Source of the DNA: Proteobacteria bacterium ST_bin12
GTDB taxonomy: Bacteria > Pseudomonadota > Gammaproteobacteria > Burkholderiales > Methylophilaceae
Assembly: GCA_002083635.1 (NCBI GenBank)
Contig: MSXP01000010.1
Span: 1-15,790 of the forward strand
Reading direction: 5' to 3'
Length of the DNA: 15,790 nt
Notes under the pieces: generated by a model
The model's input: only the letters and a program-made list of their open reading frames with translations
The model's database searches: none
What the model was told of the DNA's origin: nothing
Translations under genes and position numbers: made by a program
In this document: one piece after another, positions 7,761 to 15,200 of the stretch
Numbering within the stretch: the stretch's first letter is position 1
How the letters are laid out: each line of letters starts with the position of its first letter

Positions 7761-10700
7761 AGTTTCTGTCTAGGTCAATATCAATAGCAAGTGAACGAAT
7801 TTCTTTCACTAACACGTTAAATGATTCCGGCATGCCAGCATCAATTTTGTGTTCGCCTTTAACGATATTTTCGTAGACTTTGGTACGACCATTCACGTCA
7901 TCTGATTTCACTGTCAACATTTCTTGCAGTGTGTATGAAGCGCCATAAGCCTCTAGTGCCCAAACCTCCATCTCACCAAAACGCTGACCACCGAATTGTG
8001 CTTTACCGCCCAATGGTTGTTGTGTCACCAATGAATATGGACCAGTAGAACGCGCATGCATTTTGTCATCCACCAAGTGATGCAATTTCAATACGTGCAT
8101 ATAACCCACAGTTACTGGACGCTCAAATGCATCGCCAGTACGGCCATCAAACAATTTCACCTGTGTTTTACCAGCAGAGAACTGCAATTGTTTAGTACGC
8201 GCATCATCATCTGGGAAAGCCAAATCTAACATTGCTTTAATATCAGATTCTGCAGCACCATCAAATACTGGTGTTGCAAATGGAACGCCAGATTGCAAGT
8301 TACGCGCTAGCTCAAGAATCTCTAAATCGGTATACGATTTAATATCTTCTTTTTTGCCTGTGCTGTCGTTGTAGATTTGCTCTAAGAATTTGCGAATTTC
8401 AGCCACTTTCACTTCTGACTCAAGCATTTCTTGAATACGCAAACCTAAACCTTTAGCAGCCCAACCCAAATGCACTTCTAAAATCTGACCAATGTTCATA
8501 CGTGATGGAACGCCTAGTGGGTTCAGCACGATGTCACACGGTGTACCATCTGCCATGTGCGGCATATCTTCTACTGGTACGATTTTTGAAATAACACCTT
8601 TGTTACCGTGACGGCCAGCCATTTTATCGCCTGGTTGAATACGACGTTTAACAGCTAAGTAAACCTTAACCATTTTTTGCACGCCAGGTGGCAATTCGTC
8701 ACCTTGTGTCAATTTACGTTTTTTCTCGTTAAAGCGATTATCAAACTCAATACGCGCTTGGCTTAAGCTGTCTTTTAATTGCTCTAATTGACGCGCTGTT
8801 TCTTCATCCGATAAGCGAATATCAAACCAATCATAGCGACCAACAGACTCTAAATACTCAGCGGTTAATGTATCGCCTTTTTTCAGTTTGTTAGGGCCAC
8901 CAGTAGCGGCTTTGCCTTCAATCAAACGACGAATACGACCAAACGCATCGTCTTCCACAATACGCATTTGGTCAGCCAAATCGGTTTTGTAGTGATTTAA
9001 TTGGTCATCAATAATTTGTTGCGCACGTGAATCTCTATCAATACCTTCGCGTGTAAACACTTGCACGTCAATCACTGTACCGCTCATGCCTGAAGGCACG
9101 CGCAATGAAGTATCTTTAACGTCAGACGCTTTTTCACCGAAAATCGCGCGTAATAGTTTTTCTTCTGGTGTCAGCTGTGTTTCACCTTTTGGTGTCACTT
9201 TACCAACCAATACATCGCCTGCTTCAACTTCAGCACCAATGTAGATAATGCCAGACTCATCTAAACGGCCTAACATGCGCTCGCTTAGATTAGAAATATC
9301 TTGTGTGATTTCTTCTGCACCTAATTTGGTGTCACGGGCCACTACTGACAACTCTTCAATATGGATTGAAGTGTATCTATCATCAGCCACTACGCGCTCT
9401 GAAATTAAAATCGAGTCTTCGTAGTTATAGCCGTTCCATGGCATAAAACCGACTAGCATGTTTTGCCCTAAAGCCAACTCACCCATATCCGTTGATGCAC
9501 CATCGGCAATAATATCGCCACGCGCTAGTTTGTCGCCAATATTCACTAAAGGACGTTGGTTAATATTAGTATTTTGATTTGACCGCGTATATTTGGTTAA
9601 GTTGTAAATATCAACACCAACTTCACCAGCTTTTGCTTCATCATCGTTTACACGAATCACGATACGGGCAGAATCAACGTAATCAACAATACCGCCGCGA
9701 CGTGCTTGCACAGTTGTGCCAGAGTCAATCGCAACAGTACGCTCAATACCAGTACCTACCACGGCTTTTTCAGCACGTAAACAAGGCACAGCTTGACGCT
9801 GCATGTTGGCACCCATCAATGCGCGGTTCGCATCATCGTGTTCCAGGAAGGGAATTAATGAAGCAGCAACCGATACAATTTGACCAGGTGCAACGTCCAT
9901 GTACTGCACTCGATCGGGTTGCGTCATGGTGAATTCATTGTGATAACGTGAAGAAATCAAATCATCCGTAAATACGTTTTTGCTGTCCATTTCCGTGTTT
10001 GCTTGCGCAATCATGAACTGGCTTTCCTCAATCGCTGACAAATAGTCAATCGTGTCAGATACTTTATTACCTTCTACACGGCGATAAGGTGTTTCTAAGA
10101 AACCATACTGGTTAGTACGCGCATACAATGCTAGCGAGTTAATCAAACCAATGTTTGGACCCTCTGGTGTTTCAATCGGGCACACACGACCATAATGCGT
10201 TGAGTGAACGTCACGCACCTCAAAACCAGCACGCTCACGTGTTAAACCACCTGGGCCTAATGCAGAAATACGACGTTTATGCGTAATTTCTGATAGTGGA
10301 TTGGTTTGATCCATAAATTGTGACAACTGGCTTGAGCCAAAGAATTCACGAATCGCACTTGAAACAGGTTTCGCATTGATCAAGTCATGCGGCATCAAGT
10401 TATCAGATTCCGCTTGGCTCAAACGCTCTTTAACAGCGCGCTCTACACGCACCAAACCAGCACGGAATTGGTTCTCTGCCAACTCACCTACTGAACGGAT
10501 ACGACGATTACCTAAGTGATCGATATCATCAATCTCACCACGGCCATTACGCAACTCTAGCAACACGCCCACAACCGCTAAAATATCATCGTTAGATAAA
10601 ATATTTGCGCCTTGGTCGCCTTGCGCACCAACGCGCTCATAGAAAGCGCGTAGCCAGTTAGCACTACGCTCTTCTTGTTTGTTTGGATAAGCACGACGGT

Positions 10701-11931
10701 TGAACTTCATGCGACCCACTACAGATAAATCGTAGCGATCTTCATTAAAGAATAAACCTTTAAACAACGCTTCAACAGCATCTTCAGTTGGTGGCTCACC
10801 TGGACGCATCATGCGATAAATCGCCACTTTTGCGCTGTATTGATCTGGGATTTCATCAATGCGCAAGGTTTGCGAAATAAAGTCACCATGATCTAAATCG
10901 TTTGTATATAAGGTGTTAATTTCCGTTACTTTAGCTTCAATCAATTTCTCAATTAAAGTTTCAGTCACTTCATCATTGGCATTAGCAACAATCTCGCCTG
11001 TTTCGGTATCTACGATATTGTTGGCAATCGCACGGCCCAAAATAAAGTCAGTCGGCACAGCAATTTTAGTCACGCCCGCTTTTTCAATGTCACGGATATG
11101 CTTAACTGTAATACGTTTGTCTTTAGCAACTAATACTTCACCAGCTTTATCGATGATGTCGAATTTAGCCACTTCGCCACGTAAGCGGTCTGCAACCAAT
11201 GTAAATTCCACGCCTTTAGGGCCAATGTGGAAAGTATCGGTATCGTTGAACGTTTGTAGAATTTGTTCTGGGGTGTAACCCAATGCTTTTAGCAAAATAG
11301 TTACAGGCATTTTACGGCGACGATCGACGCGGAAATACAAGTAATCTTTAGGATCGAACTCAAAGTCTAACCATGAACCACGGTAAGGAATGATACGTGC
11401 TGAGAACAGCAATTTACCAGACGAATGCGTTTTACCACGGTCATGCTCAAAGAACACGCCCGGGCTGCGATGCAATTGTGAAACAATCACACGCTCGGTA
11501 CCGTTAATCACGAATGAACCATTTTCAGTCATCAAAGGCAATTCGCCCATGTACACTTCTTGCTCTTTCACTTCTTTAACAGTCGGCTTTGAAGCCTCCT
11601 TGTCCATGATGGTTAAACGAACTTTAACGCGTAATGGTACGGCGTACGTTAAGCCACGTTGTTGACACTCTTTTACATCAAAAGGCTCTGCGCCTAATTG
11701 ATAGCTCACGTAATCCAAACGCGCATTGCCAGAATGACTGACAATCGGAAAAACAGAACTGAATGTTGATTCTAAGCCGTCAGCCAAGCGTTTGTCTGCT
11801 GGCGTATCTGCTTGTAAAAATGCCTTGTATGATTCTAACTGCATCGCTAGCAAGTAAGGAATCTCTTGCACACTTTCGCGTTTAGCGAAGCTTTTACGAA
11901 TACGTTTTTTTTCGGTAAAGGAATAGCTCAT
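7759..11931 (-). CDS. rpoB: DNA-directed RNA polymerase subunit beta
   Basis: This is the second-largest RNA polymerase subunit; with RpoC it forms the active-site cleft. The chosen ATG (11929-11931) gives MSYSFTEKKRIRKSF, the expected N-terminus, with AGGAG five bases upstream; the 16 codons read in frame before it have no family support. The resulting 1390 residues are longer than the 1342 of E. coli, as is usual in beta-proteobacteria, with an extra stretch near residues 434-446. The rifampicin-binding cluster at about 531-562 (FGSSQLSQFMDQTNPLSE, then HKRRISALGPGGL) is wild type at Q538, D541, H551 and S556, equivalent to E. coli Q513, D516, H526 and S531. The C-terminal GNKGVISKIVP and GQRFGEMEVWALEAYGA blocks are present. 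Confidence 0.99.
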   Translation of the reverse strand: MSYSFTEKKRIRKSFAKRESVQEIPYLLAMQLESYKAFLQADTPADKRLADGLESTFSSVFPIVSHSGNARLDYVSYQLGAEPFDVKECQQRGLTYAVPLRVKVRLTIMDKEASKPTVKEVKEQEVYMGELPLMTENGSFVINGTERVIVSQLHRSPGVFFEHDRGKTHSSGKLLFSARIIPYRGSWLDFEFDPKDYLYFRVDRRRKMPVTILLKALGYTPEQILQTFNDTDTFHIGPKGVEFTLVADRLRGEVAKFDIIDKAGEVLVAKDKRITVKHIRDIEKAGVTKIAVPTDFILGRAIANNIVDTETGEIVANANDEVTETLIEKLIEAKVTEINTLYTNDLDHGDFISQTLRIDEIPDQYSAKVAIYRMMRPGEPPTEDAVEALFKGLFFNEDRYDLSVVGRMKFNRRAYPNKQEERSANWLRAFYERVGAQGDQGANILSNDDILAVVGVLLELRNGRGEIDDIDHLGNRRIRSVGELAENQFRAGLVRVERAVKERLSQAESDNLMPHDLINAKPVSSAIREFFGSSQLSQFMDQTNPLSEITHKRRISALGPGGLTRERAGFEVRDVHSTHYGRVCPIETPEGPNIGLINSLALYARTNQYGFLETPYRRVEGNKVSDTIDYLSAIEESQFMIAQANTEMDSKNVFTDDLISSRYHNEFTMTQPDRVQYMDVAPGQIVSVAASLIPFLEHDDANRALMGANMQRQAVPCLRAEKAVVGTGIERTVAIDSGTTVQARRGGIVDYVDSARIVIRVNDDEAKAGEVGVDIYNLTKYTRSNQNTNINQRPLVNIGDKLARGDIIADGASTDMGELALGQNMLVGFMPWNGYNYEDSILISERVVADDRYTSIHIEELSVVARDTKLGAEEITQDISNLSERMLGRLDESGIIYIGAEVEAGDVLVGKVTPKGETQLTPEEKLLRAIFGEKASDVKDTSLRVPSGMSGTVIDVQVFTREGIDRDSRAQQIIDDQLNHYKTDLADQMRIVEDDAFGRIRRLIEGKAATGGPNKLKKGDTLTAEYLESVGRYDWFDIRLSDEETARQLEQLKDSLSQARIEFDNRFNEKKRKLTQGDELPPGVQKMVKVYLAVKRRIQPGDKMAGRHGNKGVISKIVPVEDMPHMADGTPCDIVLNPLGVPSRMNIGQILEVHLGWAAKGLGLRIQEMLESEVKVAEIRKFLEQIYNDSTGKKEDIKSYTDLEILELARNLQSGVPFATPVFDGAAESDIKAMLDLAFPDDDARTKQLQFSAGKTQVKLFDGRTGDAFERPVTVGYMHVLKLHHLVDDKMHARSTGPYSLVTQQPLGGKAQFGGQRFGEMEVWALEAYGASYTLQEMLTVKSDDVNGRTKVYENIVKGEHKIDAGMPESFNVLVKEIRSLAIDIDLDRN

Positions 11932-12035
11932 AGCGTCTCCTGATATTTTGAGGGTAGAAGACAAAACACTTTCATCCACTTCAATGTTTTGATTTCTAAC
12001 ATCATTTTCAATGATTTATATGGTTAAGTTAACAA

Positions 12036-12062
12036 TTATATTGAGGCGAAAATCGTTACAAT
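12036..12062 (-). promoter_or_regulatory. Weak internal promoter candidate before rpoB
   Basis: A perfect -10 hexamer TATAAT lies at 12036-12041 on the minus strand, with TTGTAA at 12057-12062 as a possible -35 box. The 15-base spacer is shorter than the preferred 16-18. In such AT-rich DNA a chance TATAAT is plausible. If active, it would supply rpoBC transcripts that bypass the rplL attenuator. Confidence 0.25.
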
Positions 12063-12105
12063 TTGTTACATGACTACTTTTTTAAAGTTGTAATATTTTG
12101 TTACA
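12056..12105. repeat. Three GTTACA repeats in the rplL-rpoB spacer
   Basis: The plus strand carries GTTACA at 12056-12061, 12065-12070 and 12100-12105. The first two start 9 bases apart and the third is 35 bases further on. The third copy forms most of one arm of the adjacent hairpin (12085-12109). No regulator with this target is known to me; the repeats may simply reflect AT-rich sequence. Confidence 0.4.
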
Positions 12106-12109
12106 ACTT
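12085..12109 (-). promoter_or_regulatory. Perfect 9-bp hairpin in the rplL-rpoB spacer
   Basis: Arms 12085-12093 and 12101-12109 are exact reverse complements around a 7-nt loop. The following bases in the sense strand are UAAAAAAG rather than a U-run, so this is not a terminator. In E. coli the rplL-rpoB spacer has an RNase III processing site after the attenuator; this hairpin sits in the comparable place. The processing role is inferred. Confidence 0.4.
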
Positions 12110-12129
12110 ACAGTGCTTAAAAACGACTA

Positions 12130-12153
12130 AAGCTGACGGTCTCCCGTCAGCCT
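12130..12153 (-). terminator. Attenuator between rplL and rpoB
   Basis: Twenty-three bases after the rplL stop lies a GC-rich hairpin with 8 perfect pairs (12132-12139 with 12144-12151), extendable by one G-U and one A-U pair. It closes on a GAGA tetraloop in the sense RNA. The transcript then reads UUUAGUCGUUUUUA. This matches the position and build of the known E. coli rplL-rpoB attenuator, which lowers polymerase-subunit transcription relative to L7/L12. The interrupted U-run suggests partial termination. Confidence 0.75.
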
Positions 12154-12174
12154 AAGTACGTTCAAATCTTGCTA

Positions 12175-12552
12175 TTACTTAATTTCGCCAGTTGCGCCAG
12201 CTTCAATCAATTTTTTCAATGCTGCATCAGCATCTGCTTTGTTAACGCCTTCTTTAACTGCTTTAGGAGCGCCGTCAACCAAGTCTTTGGCTTCTTTCAA
12301 ACCTAATGCTGTTAGTTCACGCACCGCTTTAATCACGCTAACCTTTTGGTCGCCAGCTGATAAAAGAATTACATTGAATTCAGTTTGCTCAGCCGCTGCA
12401 GCTGGAGCTGCACCTGCTGCGCCACCAGCTGCTACGGCTACTGCCGCTGCTGAAACACCAAATTTTGTTTCGATTTCTGCGATTAGTGCTGTTAATTCCA
12501 ACACTGTCATACCTGCTACTGCATCTAAAATGTCTGCATTTGAAACTGTCAT
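12175..12552 (-). CDS. rplL: 50S ribosomal protein L7/L12
   Basis: L7/L12 forms the mobile stalk of the large subunit, in several copies attached to L10, and recruits the translational GTPases such as EF-Tu and EF-G. The 125-residue product shows the standard layout: an N-terminal dimerisation helix region (about 1-35, starting MTVSNADILDAVAGMTVLEL), an Ala/Gly/Pro-rich flexible hinge (about 36-55), and a C-terminal domain with KVSVIKAVRELTALGLKEAK and LVDGAPKAVKEGV. The ATG at 12550-12552 has AAGGA eight bases upstream. It follows rplJ by 53 bp and precedes the attenuator before rpoB, consistent with the stalk protein being needed in excess. Confidence 0.99.
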   Translation of the reverse strand: MTVSNADILDAVAGMTVLELTALIAEIETKFGVSAAAVAVAAGGAAGAAPAAAAEQTEFNVILLSAGDQKVSVIKAVRELTALGLKEAKDLVDGAPKAVKEGVNKADADAALKKLIEAGATGEIK

Positions 12553-12605
12553 TTTGAATTTCCTTAAATTTTTAGTACTTTAATTAAAAAAGTTGGTTAA
12601 CTGAA

Positions 12606-13097
12606 TTAAGCTGCTTCTTTTGCGTCGCGTACTGCTGCAATCGCGCGTGCAAACTTAGTAGGCACTTCGTTGAGCGTACGAGCAAATTTCGCCAGCAATT
12701 CTTCACGACTCAGCATAGATGCCAAGGCTTGTACGCCAGCAACATCTAATAACTGATTTGGCACTGCGCCTGCTTTAATTACAAATTTGTCATTTGTTTT
12801 TGCAAATTCGTTTAAAACTTTAGCGGCAGCAACTGGGTCTTGGCTAATGCCAAAAATCAGCGGGCCAACCATGCCGGTTGCAAGACCTGAAAATGGTGTA
12901 TTTTCTACTGCACGACGTACTAATGTGTTTTTTAGTACGCGCAAGTAAACACCAGAACTTCGAGCGTTTGCGCGAAGCTTAGTCATATCTGCAACGCCTG
13001 TACCGCGGTATTCTGCTATTACAATCACTTGTGCATTTGCAACTTGCTCGCTTACTTCAGCAACAACTGCTTTTTTCTCTGTAAGATTTAGACTCAA
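12606..13097 (-). CDS. rplJ: 50S ribosomal protein L10
   Basis: L10 anchors the L7/L12 dimers to 23S rRNA at the base of the stalk. The 163-residue product begins SLNLTEKKAVVAEVSEQV after its initiator and includes IAEYRGTGVADMTKLR and RVLKNTLVRRAVE, typical of the N-terminal rRNA-binding domain; the C-terminal helix that binds L7/L12 follows. The start is TTG (13095-13097), supported by AAGGAG eight bases upstream and by alignment with the usual MSLN/MALN start; there is no ATG at this position. A structured 342-nt leader precedes it. In many bacteria the L10-(L7/L12) complex binds such a leader to repress its own translation. Confidence 0.98.
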   Translation of the reverse strand: MSLNLTEKKAVVAEVSEQVANAQVIVIAEYRGTGVADMTKLRANARSSGVYLRVLKNTLVRRAVENTPFSGLATGMVGPLIFGISQDPVAAAKVLNEFAKTNDKFVIKAGAVPNQLLDVAGVQALASMLSREELLAKFARTLNEVPTKFARAIAAVRDAKEAA

Positions 13098-13111
13098 AGT
13101 CTGTTCTCCTT
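13097..13111 (-). promoter_or_regulatory. rplJ ribosome-binding site with TTG start
   Basis: The minus strand reads AAGGAGAACAGACTT, the last T being the first base of the TTG start codon of rplJ. It is the same 15-mer found at the rpoC start, with the start codon shifted by one base. It decides the start, since no ATG is available here. Confidence 0.8.
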
Positions 13112-13202
13112 CCGTTAAAATCTCTGCTCATTACTGAAACAGAATCAGCTTTTATGGTTATAAAACAATAAAAACTATTTTACGGCGTCCTAAATCAGGC
13201 GG

Positions 13203-13273
13203 TCTTTTAACTATCCTGTATCGGGTTGCGCCATCTGCGCTGGAATCAGTCCAGTTAAAAGAGAGGAGCAACC
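13203..13273 (-). promoter_or_regulatory. L10 leader core: candidate L10-(L7/L12) autoregulatory RNA with alternative folds
   Basis: This is the core of the 342-bp gene-free gap between rplA and rplJ. Fold A pairs 13268-13273 with 13224-13229 (GGUUGC with GCAACC), extended past a 1x1 mismatch by two G-C pairs; it encloses a 5-bp hairpin (13240-13244 with 13250-13254). Fold B is a perfect 10-bp helix between 13253-13262 and 13203-13212. The two cross in order and share bases, so they are exclusive or a pseudoknot. L10 leaders that bind L10-(L7/L12) upstream of rplJ are known in many bacteria. The position supports that role here; the exact match to the family was not tested. Confidence 0.65.
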
Positions 13274-13335
13274 ATTAAAACGCTTACTCACCCATTTTAA
13301 ATAACGTCAATTAAATCCTTACGGATACCAACGGT

Positions 13336-13379
13336 CTTTGATGTTCTTGCTGTTTAAACTACAAACAGCAAGCCCAAAG
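13336..13379 (-). promoter_or_regulatory. Large upstream hairpin in the rplJ leader region
   Basis: Arms 13346-13355 and 13363-13372 are a perfect 10-bp inverted repeat with a 7-nt loop. The stem continues outward, past an asymmetric internal loop, with five more pairs (13336-13340 with 13375-13379). In the sense RNA no U-run follows, so it is not an obvious terminator for rplA. It may be a processing site or the upstream part of the L10 leader. Confidence 0.5.
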
Positions 13380-13415
13380 TCTTTTAAATCAAAAAAATTC
13401 TTACTATTAATTCTT

Positions 13416-13430
13416 GGTAGCCAAGCTACC
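13416..13430. other. Small hairpin just after rplA
   Basis: GGTAGC (13416-13421) and GCTACC (13425-13430) form a perfect 6-bp hairpin with a 3-nt loop, ten bases past the rplA stop. On the sense strand it is followed by AAGAAUUAAUAG, with no U-run, so it is a poor terminator for rplA. The T-rich flank (TATTTATTTTT) is on the plus-strand side. It could mark the 3' end of the rplKA message by processing. Confidence 0.35.
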
Positions 13431-13439
13431 TATTTATTT

Positions 13440-14123
13440 TTAAGCTACTGTTGTTTGATCAACACGAACGCCAGCGCCCATTGTGCTAGATACAGATACT
13501 TTCTTTAGGAAAACACCCTTACTTGCAGCCGGTTTTGCTTTTGTTAACGCATCTAACAATGCCGCCAAATTGCCTTGTAATTGATCAACCGTAAATGATG
13601 CACGGCCGATTGTGCAATGAATAATACCGCCTTTGTCAGTACGATATTGCACTTGACCTGCTTTTGCGTTTTTAACCGCAGTTGCTGCGTCTGGCGTTAC
13701 TGTACCTACTTTTGGATTTGGCATTAAACCACGTGGGCCTAACACTTGACCCAATGTACCCACAATACGCATTGCGTCAGGCGTTGCAATGGCCACATCA
13801 AAGTCTAAGAAACCACCTTTAACTTTTTCAGCTAAATCTTCAAAGCCGACAAAATCAGCACCAGCTGCTTTTGCTGCTTCTGCTTGCGCACCTTGCGCAA
13901 ACACGGCCACTCGAGTTACCTTACCAGTACCGTTTGGCAACACTAAAGCACCACGCACTAATTGGTCTGATTTACGTGCATCAATACCCAAATTAACAAC
14001 AGTGTCGATTGATTCGTTAAATTTTGCCGTTGCATTTTCTTTAACCATCGCCAACGCTTCAGTTGCTGGATAAAGTTTATTGCGATCCACTTTTGCGCGA
14101 AGCGCATTAATTCTTTTGGCCAT
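13440..14123 (-). CDS. rplA: 50S ribosomal protein L1
   Basis: L1 forms the mobile stalk next to the ribosomal exit site, helps release deacylated tRNA, and is also the translational repressor of the rplK-rplA message in E. coli. The chosen ATG (14121-14123) gives MAKRINALRAKVDRNKLYP, a 227-residue protein; the 22 codons readable in frame upstream lie inside rplK and have no family support. The signature GLMPNPKVGTVT and RTDKGGIIHCTIG regions are present. The C-terminus, after STMGAGVRVDQTTVA, is a few residues shorter than in E. coli. The start is one base after the rplK stop (TAACATG), with a GGAGG sequence inside the end of rplK, so translation is probably coupled. Confidence 0.98.
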   Translation of the reverse strand: MAKRINALRAKVDRNKLYPATEALAMVKENATAKFNESIDTVVNLGIDARKSDQLVRGALVLPNGTGKVTRVAVFAQGAQAEAAKAAGADFVGFEDLAEKVKGGFLDFDVAIATPDAMRIVGTLGQVLGPRGLMPNPKVGTVTPDAATAVKNAKAGQVQYRTDKGGIIHCTIGRASFTVDQLQGNLAALLDALTKAKPAASKGVFLKKVSVSSTMGAGVRVDQTTVA

Positions 14124-14124
14124 G

Positions 14125-14556
14125 TTATACGCCCTCCACTTCAATACCCATACTGCGTGCGCTACCAGCAATAATACGCACTGCAGCATCCATATCTGCC
14201 GCTGTTAAGTCTGGCATTTTAGTTGTTGCAATTTCTTCCGCTTGTTTGCGTGTGATTTTGCCTACTTTGTTGGTGTGTGGTGTTGCAGAACCTTTAGTGA
14301 TGTTCGCCGCTTTTTTGATTAAAATCGTTGCTGGCGGTGTTTTCATCACAAACGTGAAGCTCTTATCCGCAAACGCTGTAATCACTACTGGAATTGGCAA
14401 ACCTGGCTCTACGCCTTGGGTTGCCGCGTTAAACGCTTTACAGAATTCCATAATATTTAAACCGCGTTGACCTAATGCTGGGCCTACTGGTGGGCTTGGG
14501 TTGGCTTTGCCTGCAGGAATCTGCAGTTTAATGTAGCCAATGACTTTTTTTGCCAT
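14125..14556 (-). CDS. rplK: 50S ribosomal protein L11
   Basis: L11 binds the GTPase-associated region of 23S rRNA, takes part in factor binding, and is needed for RelA-dependent stringent signalling. The chosen ATG (14554-14556) gives MAKKVIGYIKLQIPAGKA, 143 residues against 142 in E. coli, with GGAG seven bases upstream; the seven codons before it have no support. The N-terminal proline-rich helix region (NPSPPVGPALGQRGLN), the target area of thiostrepton-class antibiotics, and the C-terminal rRNA-binding domain (GSARSMGIEVEG) are intact. It forms a two-gene unit with rplA. Confidence 0.98.
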   Translation of the reverse strand: MAKKVIGYIKLQIPAGKANPSPPVGPALGQRGLNIMEFCKAFNAATQGVEPGLPIPVVITAFADKSFTFVMKTPPATILIKKAANITKGSATPHTNKVGKITRKQAEEIATTKMPDLTAADMDAAVRIIAGSARSMGIEVEGV

Positions 14557-14569
14557 GCTATTTCTCCGT

Positions 14570-14599
14570 GGGTACAAGCGCCAATTTAGTTGGCTCCCC
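14570..14599 (-). promoter_or_regulatory. Candidate L1-binding site in the rplK leader
   Basis: Just before the rplK ribosome-binding site, the nusG-rplK spacer (14557-14663) holds a hairpin: an inner 5-bp helix (14580-14584 with 14590-14594) and an outer GGG/CCC helix (14596-14598 with 14570-14572), separated by an asymmetric internal loop. L1 is known to repress rplKA by binding a helix-internal loop-helix structure that mimics its 23S site. Position and shape fit that. The rest of the spacer, 14600-14663, is AT-rich without a convincing promoter. Confidence 0.5.
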
Positions 14600-14663
14600 T
14601 GTTAATATAAAAAATAAACTTAACTACCGACTACAAACAACTTTTACTACCTTAACTTGTGAC

Positions 14664-15200
14664 TTAAACTTCTTTTTCAATCTGACTGAAATCTAGCTCC
14701 ACTGGCGTTGCGCGGCCGAAAATAACAACTGAAACACGCAATTTACTTTTTTCGTAATTAATATCTTCAACAGCACCTGAAAAATCTTTGAAAGGACCAT
14801 CAATCACGCGCACAATTTCACCTTTTTCAAAGGTTAATTTTTGTGTTGGATTCGATTTACTGTCGTCCATACGCTGTAAAATAATCTGAACTTCTTTATC
14901 TTTAATCGGCGTTGGACGCTGGGCGCTTCCACCAATAAATGCAGTGACACGTGGCGTACTTTTAATTAAATGCCAACTTTCATCCGACATGCTCATCTGT
15001 ACCAGTACGTAACCAGGATATAAGCGGCGCTCAGAAATCTTCTTAACGCCCGCTTTCATCTCAATCACTTCTTCAACTGGCACCAAGATATCGCCGAATT
15101 GATCTTGCAAGCCAGAACGCGAAATGCGCTCTTCTATGCCGGCTTTGACTGATTTTTCCATGCCGGAAAAAGCTTGGACTGCATACCAACGCATACTCAT
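14664..15200 (-). CDS. nusG: Transcription termination/antitermination factor NusG
   Basis: NusG binds the RNA polymerase clamp through its N-terminal domain and uses its C-terminal KOW domain to contact either Rho or ribosomal protein S10. The 178-residue product starts MSMRWYAVQAFSGMEKSV from the ATG at 15198-15200. That ATG overlaps the secE stop codon by one base (TAATG) and has GGAG six bases upstream. A second ATG two codons later (MRWYAVQ) is possible, but the eight codons upstream of the chosen start are unlikely. The NGN domain spans about 1-115 (RRLYPGYVLVQM, TPRVTAFIGG) and the KOW domain about 125-178 (EKGEIVRVIDGPFKDFSG). Confidence 0.98.
   Translation of the reverse strand: MSMRWYAVQAFSGMEKSVKAGIEERISRSGLQDQFGDILVPVEEVIEMKAGVKKISERRLYPGYVLVQMSMSDESWHLIKSTPRVTAFIGGSAQRPTPIKDKEVQIILQRMDDSKSNPTQKLTFEKGEIVRVIDGPFKDFSGAVEDINYEKSKLRVSVVIFGRATPVELDFSQIEKEV

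Noticed and set aside
10913..11278. 121-codon open frame antisense to rpoB
   Set aside because: It lies wholly within the conserved rpoB coding sequence, its translation is low-complexity (Ser/Thr/Leu-rich), and there is no promoter or ribosome-binding site.
11932..11979. Upstream in-frame extension of rpoB by 16 codons
   Set aside because: The extension has no family similarity, while the internal ATG has AGGAG at good spacing and gives the standard MSYSFTEKKRIR start.
12239..12583. 114-codon open frame antisense to rplL
   Set aside because: It is a mirror of the Ala-rich hinge of L7/L12; the Ala-rich translation comes from the GC-rich codons on the other strand.
13261..13300. Tiny leader open frames in the rplJ leader (ATG-Gly-Glu-stop and a six-codon MVAPLF)
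   Set aside because: No ribosome-binding sequence precedes either one, they are too short to judge, and the bases are better explained by the paired leader structure.
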